Positions 11,810-22,500 of a stretch of 64,000 nt of DNA are shown one piece after another; the first letter of the stretch is position 1, and every line of letters starts with the position of its first letter. Where the stretch lies: the NCBI GenBank assembly GCA_014607495.2, contig CP053153.1:7502001-7566000 (forward strand). The letters are read 5' to 3'. Below the pieces are notes generated by a model. The model was not told where the DNA came from. It worked only from the letters and a program-made list of their open reading frames with translations, and did not search any database. The stretch is from Carposina sasakii. Lineage: Eukaryota; Arthropoda; Insecta; Lepidoptera; Carposinidae. Made by a program: the position numbers and the translations under genes.

Positions 11810-12054
11810 TATCGATAGTAAAAATTAAGCGATATTGAAGTATAACAGTATCGAAACTATCGAGTGTTTGTGCTGATACTATTGATAGTATCGAAACCAG
11901 TAGTTGTGTTCTGTGATCGAAACTATCGATAGTGTTAATGCTAATAGGTACTATTGATCTTTAGGAAATATATTTCATATTTTTATCAAGCTATACTATC
12001 GATAGTATTGTCGAAGGCCGATAGGACTATCGATAGTATGACTGATTATCGATA
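11810..12054. promoter_or_regulatory. Cluster of five TATCGATA boxes
   Basis: Perfect TATCGATA octamers lie at 11810-11817, 11924-11931, 11997-12004, 12028-12035 and 12047-12054, with several one-mismatch copies between them. In Drosophila this octamer (the DRE) binds DREF and the competing insulator protein BEAF-32, and it marks promoters of housekeeping and growth genes. The cluster ends about 220 bp before the start codon at 12273, a fitting place for the promoter of that gene. Function in this species is inferred. Confidence 0.65.
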
Positions 12055-12272
12055 GTCTATCGCTATTCTAACAACAGCAACACTACATATCATTTTGTTT
12101 GGACTCTTCTCATCAACCGTATAATTATTCCTTCCTTTAAATAACATCAAGAATTCATTGCACTTGCCAAATAATGTATAAGTGTAGCAGTCTAGCTTTG
12201 TTACTGTAACCTTATTTACTACTGTTGCAGTATAAGTTTACCGTTATAAATTTAATGTATTAAGTAAAAATT

Positions 12273-13134
12273 ATGGAGGTTTTGGAGAGGATTTATCGCA
12301 ATGCTAGACGACAATTGTGTAATTTGTCTGGTTCTGCACCTAAGACAATGGATTTCATAAACAGGTCTATAAGCATAGTGCGACTTCCCCCTTTTACAAA
12401 AGATAACGTCTTATATTATTATGCACCATTGCAAGGTCTTGTCAGCTATGCTACCTTGTCTATAAATGTTATGAATCCTCATTTAATGGTCAGGTAATTA
12501 TCGTGCCAAATATTTATCTATCTACCAATATTCAATTTAAATGTTAGGATGTACTTAAATTGTATCTTGATATTTCACGTTATGTTTCTATTGGTTTTAC
12601 TTAATTTAATATTCAATTTTTAGGTCTCCCCAGTGATTTTCTAAGCTTTATTCACATTTTTCTGGTCACCTCTGTTGATCCTGGCTTACAGGAGTTGCAG
12701 TGGCCAGAATGAGTGATGGGCTAATCAGAGTTTAGCAAGTTACAAGCTTATTCACTTATATATTTTTCAGATTATTTCCAAGACGAGATATTACAGACAT
12801 TTTATTCCTGACTGCTGGAGGTGGAGCTGGGTTATGGCTGTGGGCACGGCCCCATATGGCTGCTGCAGCACCTGCGAGAAGATTTTCTTGGGCATTCCTT
12901 GGTGGTTGTCTTTGGCCTTTAGGCTCAATTTTTTTATGGGCAATTCTAAGGAGTTCTGTAGGTCATAGACCTATTCTAAGCACAGTACTTGGTGTCACTA
13001 CAGGAGCAATGCTTACAAGCATTGCCTTAGATTATTTTCAGTATGTAGAATTGATGTTTTGTGGAGAAATTCACCTGCCCGATGAGAAGTATAGTCCACA
13101 AAGTGATGATGAGAAATATGATATTGATATTTAA
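12273..13134 (+). CDS. Small multi-pass membrane protein, unrecognised
   Basis: Two exons, 12273-12493 and 12771-13134, join in frame (donor CAG|GTAATT, acceptor TTTTTCAG|ATTA) to give 194 residues. A hydrophilic N-terminus is followed by about three hydrophobic segments: DILFLTAGGGAGLWLW, FSWAFLGGCLWPLGSIFLWAIL and PILSTVLGVTTGAMLTSIAL. The tail is acidic and ends DEKYDIDI. AATAAA at 13242-13247 is the likely poly(A) signal. I do not recognise the family. Glycine-rich helices and the housekeeping-type promoter cluster upstream would fit an organelle or endomembrane protein, but that is a guess. Its 3' end faces the 3' end of eIF3g. Confidence 0.8.
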
Positions 13135-13298
13135 GATTACAAAATGGAGTTGCAAATTTAAATTAAGACAGAATGGTAGTGCTTTGTTAATGTATATTGT
13201 ACTTGTGTTTCTCATGTAACATGTTTTCTAGTCTATTGCACAATAAAAAGATTTATGAAAGCCATTTTCATATTATCCCTGCAAAAATCCTAATCCTA

Positions 13299-13447
13299 TA
13301 GGCTGATTTTTTCAAATGGTCAGATAACTTATCTGAAGGATAAAGTTGATGCTGTCTATACAAATACTTGTATAATAGACAAAGCATCAACCCGCAGCAA
13401 CCTTATTTTCAGCTAGGCTATCTAACCATTGGAAAAATCCGCCCTAA
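13299..13447. repeat. MITE with inverted ends, full copy
   Basis: The left end AGGCTGATTTTTTCAAATGG is matched by the reverse complement of the right end, and inside lie GATAAAGTTGATGCTG and its inverted partner. A partial copy is at 48530-48590. It sits exactly between the poly(A) signals of the two converging genes. Confidence 0.7.
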
Positions 13448-13530
13448 ATCAAATCATATCATCAATTTTTGCCAATATTTTATTGAAATATAAGTAAGAT
13501 ATAGGTTTAAACAGGTTTTATGGAAGTTAT

Positions 13531-16500
13531 CTAATTATTCTGTGGAGGCTTTGACCATTCAACATTAAGGATCAAATGATCAAAACCATGGCCATTGAGG
13601 GTCTGAATAGCCTTTGCAGCATCAGCACGGAACTTGAAATGGACATAAGCAAATCCTTTGCACTGTCCAGTACTCTGTAAAGAAATTACAAACAAGCTGT
13701 AAGTTATAATAAAATTAATAAAAATATGTACTAGGGTTGAAATCAGACTTTTATAAAGATACAGCTACTTTGTCTAAGGGCGTACGCAAAACATTGCGCG
13801 GCACAGTGGGCTAGGATTGAAAAAAATGGGAATTACGGATCGAAGTGTGCGAATCGCGTCGAATTTTTTTCTGTGTACTCATTTTAACAAAACAAACAAC
13901 TTTTACGTGTGCATGTAATAATTATGTACAGATGTACCTACTCTTAGTAGTTCTTTACGTTCGGTTAATGTTGTGATTAGGTAGGAATCATTTGATTTAG
14001 GTAAGTATCTTTGAAGGTAAAAAGCGGTGCCCTGACGCGACAAAATTTAATCATAAATTTCATATGTACGGTCAACAGCAGGCCAAGATAACCATTTTTA
14101 GTTCAAAATTAGCGGTTATGCCTCCGACATAAAGGTGGCACAAAGTCCCGAGTAGATAGTATGACATGCTATAGTTGGTACTTATGTAGTGTTAAAAGTT
14201 ATTTTTGCTTTTTATAGGGTTTAGCATTTTAAACCTTTGGTCATAATGATTGCGTACTTTTTTTGGGTCGGGGTTTTTTTTATTTTAAATTTAATTTTTT
14301 ATTTCATGGTTTTTGAAGGAGCTCCTTAATTTTTCATTCTTTTATTTTTCGCCGCGTAAAAAGTTTAGATGGGGTCGCTATATGCGATCTCGACCAAAGG
14401 AAGCTGTTTAACAATCCTCATGACAAACTGGCTCTGGGAGAATTGCAGAGATTAAGAAACAATAAAGATTAAACTTTGGTCATTCTAGATTTTCAGCAAA
14501 AATATAAATCGGTTTATCCGTTTCATTCCGGCATTCCAGGGTTTCATCCGCCACATCCCATTTCCAGCATCAGGTCCTCGTCAATTAGAAACATGAAGAG
14601 AACCAGTCAAGACAAATTCAACGAGCCCAAACTCGATGGGTTTACTAAAAGGTAGACCAGGGTTACGTCTCCTACCTTCGAGCCCTATCATCAGACCAGC
14701 TCAGAGGTTCCAGATTTCCAGCATCAGGTCCTCGTCAATTAGAAACAGAAAGAGAACTAGTTACGACAAATCCAACGAGCCCAAACTCGATGGGTTTACT
14801 AAAACGCAGTCCAGGGTTACGTCTCCTATCTTCGAGCCCTAATAGCAGACCAGCTCAGTGGTTCCAGAAGATATTAGTGTTTCAAATGTCAGATCCCACA
14901 TATGATTGCAAGCAAACTGAGAGTGTAACATTCCTATCGCACCTAACAAACGACCCGATGACCTTGAAGACCCGAACCGATTTCCACCAAACAGCTAAGA
15001 AAACTCTCGACTGATATACCTTTCTAACAAAAAAAAAACCGCATTAAAATCGGATCATCCGTTTGGGAGCTACGATGCCACAGACAGACACATACACATT
15101 TACACACACAGAGAGAGACACGTCAAACTTATAACACCCCGTCGTTTTTGCGCTGGGGGTTAAAAACAATATTTAGTACAAAATAAATTGTTTTAAAATA
15201 GTGGGCTAACAGGTTTTTAAACGACCGCCATTTATGCGCGCTTTTCGTGACGTCATAGTCTGTACATTCAAACACTGATCAAACATCCATCAAGTAAGTA
15301 AAGCTGTCTACTCACGATCCAATTTCGTATCCAACTTGTCGCGCAGTTGGTGGCACAGAAAACGGTCAAGACACACTGTTAACACGCGACATGCGATCCC
15401 CACTCTCCATACATTTTCGGTGTGATACCGCGTGGCGTGTGTCTTGACCCTTACCTGGCACAGGCTTTATAAATATAATAGGCACGAGTAGTCCGTTTTT
15501 AGATTTTTATAGAGAATTTTGGTCAGCCAGACATAATATAAAGGAAACGAGGGTCTGATGATGGAGCCGCCGAAAAACAGATAGTGGAACTTTTTAGTAA
15601 CAAAATCCCCCTATGGCAGGGGAAGCCTACGTCCAGTAGTGGACTGCAATAGGCTTATGAAGATGAAGATAATTGTGTTAAGTCGTGTAATTATATGTTG
15701 CGTTAAGCCGTGTCCGAAGTAAGATGGTTATAGAGGAAGAGGAAGACATGAGAATAACGAGATGACGGATAATAGGGATGACTAAAAGAAGAGTACCTAC
15801 TCTATATTGCACCGACCCCAAATGATTGGGAACAGCGCGGGAAGAAGGAGTGTAATTATATGTTGCTTATATATTGTCAGACGTAAAGTTTCGAAGCCTA
15901 GTCTATTCTCTCTTTTGTCATGTGGCCTATTTAATCATTTGCTGGCATATAAATCTGACAATATTATGCCTTCTAAACGTCGTACACGGCTTAACGCAAT
16001 ATATATTTTCCCTTTAGTAAAATTTTACTTTAGTAAGCTCGAGATTTAGGAGGAAGTCGGTTTTTCGTTTTAAAAAAATTATCATTAATGACTTTCTTAT
16101 ATAAAAACGCAATTAAATAAAAAAATATTAATCTTTATATATAAAAATCTTCTGTTCGTGTGTTTGTAATGGATTTCCCTCTAAACGGCTGAACCGATTT
16201 AGATGAAATTTTGTGTATGTGTTCAAGTGGGTTCTTGGGATGGAGTATGGTTTAGACTTACGACTCGGTCAACGACATTTTATTTCCTCTGCAGTCCACG
16301 CAGATGGAGTCCAAAACCATTATTTAATTGACCGAATTGTGAAGCTAAACCATCCTCGAACCCACTTAAACATACACACAAAATTTCATCAAAAGTAGTC
16401 CAGCCGTTTAAAGGAGTTCAATTAAAACCACACGAAAAGAAGATTTATATTGTTGTTTATGTTAGAACTTTTTACATAGGATCCGGCAGACTGCGGTGCA

Positions 16501-19500
16501 GTCGCTGTGTCGAATATTCAAAAATATACTTTAGTTTCAGTTACGCCCTGGTTGTTATATCTCGGAAATGTTTCCTTTTCCTTACATAAATAAATCTTCT
16601 ATTTTTGCGTTTGTAATGGATTTCCTTCTAAACTACTTGACCGATTTTGATGAAATTTTTTGTGTGTATTTAAATAGGTTCGAGAATGGTTTAGATTCAT
16701 AATTCGATCAACTAAATAATGTTTTTGACTCCGTCCGCGTGGACGGCTAAAAAACAAAATGACTGACCGAATTGTGAATCAAAACTATCCTCGAACCCAC
16801 TTGAATACATGAAAAAAATTCATCAAAATCGGTCAAGATGTTTTGAAAGAGTTCAATTACAAACACACGAATAGAAGATTTATATTGTTGTTAATGTTGA
16901 ACGTTTGTTTGTTTAACATAAAAGGTATTTTAAACCACAAGCTATGTAAATAGCCCACTAAAGAGAACCTATACACAAAATTTGAGCCTTTAAATCACAT
17001 GTTCAATTTTCAATGTTGTATGTCAATTCCTGAGATGTTTGAGAATTCCCCATACTATATGGAAAAATAAATATGTGATTTCGAGTCTCAAATTTTGTGG
17101 ATAGGTTTTCTATAGTGGGCTATTTACATAGCTTTTCGCTTAACATACCTTTTTTGTTACACCTGTATAGTTGACCGATTTATTTTGTTGTTTATGTTAT
17201 TACGCGATGGTGCCACCTACCGCAATAAGAAGTAGCCTATATCCTTTCTCGGGCTCAAAAATATTGGTGTATTATAAAATTATTAATAAAGAAAATGGAA
17301 AAATTCTTCACCCGAGTCGAACCCACAACCACCGCAAACCATGCCAGCCGCTATAACCACTAAGCCACCGGGTCAATTACTCGGATGACGAATTTTACCA
17401 TCTCTTTTCTAAATTACATATTGGCAACGTTATTCTTCATCCCGATAGCTATACACTAGCCAAATCTTTATTTTCCATATAAATATTTATTCCCACCCGG
17501 GTGAGGAATTTTTTACATTTCTTTATTAATAATTTTATAAAATCTTTATTTGTGTATCAAATTGAATTAAAAATGGTTAAGTAGTTTTTCCGTGAAAGAC
17601 GGACAAACATACACACATACACTTACACATTTATACCTAATATTAGTATACAGGGATTTTTCGTTGCCACCGTTTACGAAGGGTACTTGCTCTATACATC
17701 AAATAAAGTTTATATAAAAAAAAATTCTGGAACGCGTTTTTAATTTTTTGACATTTTTTTTATTAACAGGATAGCGCGAAATGTATGGTGTCCAGTGTGT
17801 GTTAATTTTTTTATAGGTAGTTTGGTATGTCTACGTGCATTTATGCAAAAAAAACGCAACCTAATAACTCAACTTTGCACCTTGGGAACCAGACACTTCC
17901 CAGGTATTCTTCCATGGGAACCTTCCAAATGTTTGTGATTATGAGGAGAATCCACAGTTTTCGGAAATGTTGACGACCAAAAAACAGCCTGTAAATAGAA
18001 CCTTTTACATAGGATCCGGCAGACTGCGCTGCAGTCGTTGTGTCGAATATTCAAAAGTATACTTTAGTTTCAGTTACGCCCGGTATATGGTTGTTATATC
18101 TCGGAAATGTTTAGATTCACAATTCGGTCAACTAGATAATGTTTTTATAACGGTCCAGATTGTTACAGCTTATTTCAGAAAGTTTGTATTTAAGGTGTGG
18201 GACAAGACAAGACAAAAGTCTGTCGGGTCCGCTAGTATGTATGTAAATCTCAATGAATAAAGATTATATTATTATATAAAAAATATTATAGTTATTTGAA
18301 TCACATGCATATTCCCTATTGAGAATTACTATGTCCACCAGTAGACTTCCCAGGGCTGAAATGATGATGATGAATGATAATATCTAAGGTGAAGAAAAAA
18401 TTAATGGATATACAAACTCACCTTCTCTTTGGCCAGATATAATTTCTGTACAGGGCCAAAGCTTTTGACAAGATCATCAATATCAGCTTCAATTGCAAAG
18501 TTACTCAGATTAGAAATACGAATGGCAGCGATGTCGTCACGTCGGGCTCCAGGGGGCTCGCGGGTTGCCCCTTCTCGCATAGATGGGGCCACATACTTAT
18601 TGCTGGTTGTAGTTTTGTTTGCATCTGCATAAAAATACCAATATTAGATCAGACATGTTTAAAAATTTATTTTAATTTACATAATAACAACCGTGTTACT
18701 TAGTGTAAAGTTAAATACTCGCTATACAGTAAAATATATGGAATATATGTCAAATTAAACTATGAATAGCTTAAACCCAGGTACCAAATCTCTGGCTTAA
18801 ACCTAGTTAGTGAGGCACAAATAGTTACCTTAGTATAGCTGTAGGAGCTGATGCCACATACATAATTTTATAAAGAGAAGAGTTTGGAGGGATTCAGCCA
18901 GGAACTTGCTAATTGGCCATAATAATGACTTGATTATATTAATTTTCAACTGTATTGGAAAGTAAAAGCTATACCTGATGGTTTAATGGACTCTCCAGCT
19001 TTGGCTATTTGTGTATGCTTGAATGGACAACTTAAAGTCCAATGCTCGCCTTGGCAGGTTCGGCACTTGAAGATCACACTGCTGGTTTGCGGCTAAAAAT
19101 ATATTAAGTAATATTAAAATAATTCTAAACAAAATTGCCAGTGGAATAAGGAGCAAGTCTATTTTTTACTTTGTTTCTTTCTAATTTTTGACTTTTATCA
19201 TACCATAGTTCCATTATCAGTGGGCCAAGCACAAACCTTTTGATAGTCCGTAACACACTAATTAATGCACATAATTTTAAAAATTAATCTAATCAATATA
19301 TTTATTTGCACTGAATATGAGTAGATTAGAAATACACATTGTTAATTGTATTCACAATAAGTCCTACATATTTAATTTTTGACATGCAAATTCTTCAATC
19401 TAAAGCTTCATATTTACTACTATGTATTACTTACTTTAAGCCCGTCAAGTTCACCATCATCAGGGCGCTGACTTTCCTCTTTACTGCTAATGAACTGCAT

Positions 19501-22500
19501 AGACACATCTTCAGCCACATTAGTAGTTGCTGGATTAGGACCAGGTTTGTCATTAGCAGAGTCACCAAATTTACTCCATGTTTTACGTTTAGCTATGCTC
19601 TGAAAAACAAAATATATTTATTTTATTTATTTATTTTAGCCCTTTCTCTGACATGAATTTACTTATATATTTTTTATATATGATTTACTCTTCTTTGTCA
19701 GCTTGCCCTTTGGCAAAGGCCTCCCCCAGAATTCTCCACTTCTTCCTGTCGATGGCACATCTCCTCCAAGTACCTCCCGCTACCTTTCTCATTTCATCCT
19801 CCCATCTTACTCTTTGTCTCCCTTTGTTCCGTTTTCCATCCCGGGGATACCACATTGTTAGACCATTTGTCTTTCTGACTCCTTATCATGTGTCCAGTCC
19901 ATTTCCACTTTAGTTTGTTTACTGCCCAAGTCACATTTATTAATTTAGTTTTCTCTCTTATGTCTGTCAGTTTTATCTTGTCCTTAAGTTTAATATTTAG
20001 CATACTTCTCGCCATGTTGTTTTGGCATACTTGAAGTGTTTTTATTTGCTTGCTGGTAAGGGCCCAAGTCTGGCAACCATATGTTAGACATGGCAAGATA
20101 GAGATATTAAATACTTTTCTTTTATCTCTTAATGACATGTGTGGGTTTTTCATGATTTCTTTTAACGACCAGTACTTCTTCCATGAGTTGCAAACTCGGG
20201 TTTCAACTTCTTTCTGCATCTGACTTACTGGGGCGATAATTTGGCCTAAATATGTATAATGTTCTACATAATCTATTGGACTTTCATTTACTCTGATGGT
20301 CACATGATCGTTGTTTGTCATTATTTTTGTCTTCTCCGTATTCATTGTGAGGCCCACTGCCATGCTTTCTCCTGCCAATTGCTGGAGCATAATCTCGAGG
20401 TGTAATGGGTTTTCGGTGAGTAAAATGAGGTCGTCTGCGAATCTTAGATGATTTAGTTTAACCCCGTTGATGTTTAGGCCATAATTCTCCCAGGGTAATT
20501 TCCTAAATATATGCTCCAACACCGCTGAAAACAGCTCTGGAGATAATGGGTCACCCTGCCTTACACCTTTCATCACATTAAACTCTTTCCCTGATCTTTC
20601 AGTTTGTATCTTTGCTGTAGATTTTCTGTAAACTTCCTTAATAATGTTAATGTACTTTGGATGGACACCCTGAGCCAGAAGGGCTTCCCATATTTTGTTG
20701 TGTTTCAGAGAACCAAAAGCTTTATTATAATCAACAAATGCTAAGTAATATTTTTTGTTGTATTCATTGCTCTTTTCTATTATTTGTTTTATAGTGTGAA
20801 TGTGATCAATAGTAGAGAATTCACTTCGGAACCCGGCCTGCTCTTTTGGTTGGTTGTCATCAAGAGTTCTTGAGATTCTGTGTAGAATAATTTTTGAGAA
20901 TATTTTGTATAGATTAGACATTCGGCTTATAGGGCGGTAGTCTGTCGTAATTTCTGTCGCCTTTTTTGTGGAGTAGGATGATAGTAGACTTGGTCCATTG
21001 GATTGGAATTTCCTCCTTGTCGAGTAACTCATTGAACAGTTTTGTTACAATCGGTATGATGTGTGGTATAAGTCCTTTTAGAAGTTCGCTAGAGATTCCA
21101 TCACTACCAGGTGCCTTGTCATGTTTTTGTGTCTTTATAGCTTTTTCCAATTCAACCTGTTTTGCCTGTGCTCGAAATCAAAATAAGTCCATATCTAATT
21201 AATCACACAAATTTTTAACATTTTGCCTGCCAACTTACTAATATATTCATAGTACCTAGTCGGTTCTTAAATACTGTCACTGGCCATTTATTTTAAAAAT
21301 AGAACACCTAGAAAAAAAAATGAAATGGTGTTCGATTTTCGAATATTTTTTGATTAATAATCTGCAAAATCACAATTACGTTCATTCATTTTTACGATGG
21401 AGTGGACTCGCAAAGAGGACAGAATAGCAGTAATTGCATTGCATCGTTGCGGCCATCCACCGAAGACGATATTCAACTTGCTTCAAAAGTTAAAACTCAC
21501 GAAGAGGTTCGTGTACCGTACCATCAAGAGGTACAATGAAACCTCTAGTGTCGATGACAAGAAAAGAAACGGCAGACCTCGTTCCGTTAGGACTCCAGGG
21601 GTCATCAAAGCAATCAAGGCGCGTATTGCAAGAAATCCCGTCCGCAAACAGAAACTGATGGCTTTGGAGATGGGGTTAACCAGAAGTACCGTATAAAAAG
21701 TACTCAATGAAGACCTGGGACTACGAGCATACCGAAAAAAGAGTGGGCATCTTCTGAACGCGCGTCTGATAGCTATGAGAGCCAAGAAATGCAAAGTTTT
21801 GCTAAAGCGGTACGCAAGAAACAGACACCGCGATATCCTGTTTACAGACGAGAAAAATTTTAATATCGAAGAGAAGTACAACAAACAAAATGACAGGGTT
21901 TACGCTACCAGCTCTGCGGCCGCTGGAAATGCCATTCCTAGAGTGCAGCACGGCCATCATCCATCATCAATCATGATTTGGTTGGGAGTGTCCTACTATG
22001 GCCCTACTGAAGTGCATTTTTGTGAAAAAGGTGTCAAAACCAGTGCAAAAGTGTACCAAGACACGGTTTTAGATCGCATAGTAAAAGATCTGCCCCAGAC
22101 ACTCTTTGGAGGACGGCCATTTGTGTTTCAACAGGACTCGGCACCAGCGCATAAGGCCAAAACAACTCAGGAGTGGTTCGAGCGCCAGAATATCGAGCTA
22201 ATAAGGCATCAAGATTGGCCCTCATCTAGCCCTGACCTCAGCCAGCCTAAAGTCATCATTGATTAAAGCAGTGGCCGATATTGACATGAATATGGTCCGT
22301 GTTGCTATTGATGACTGGCCGCGAAGATTGAAGGCTTGTGTGAAAAATGGTGGCAATCATTTAGAATAAATTTTGTGTTTAATGTAAGCTAATTAAATTA
22401 CCTTTTTTTAAAAAAATACTTTTTTTGAATATCATGACTAGTTTTCATTTTATAGCCAATTTTGTTTGTGACAGAATTTAAACACCAACTAGGTATAGTA

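Noticed and set aside
11810..12054. TATCGATA boxes as the ends of a foldback transposon
   Set aside because: Boxes are palindromes spread without paired arms or duplicated flanks; a regulatory cluster or small satellite fits better.
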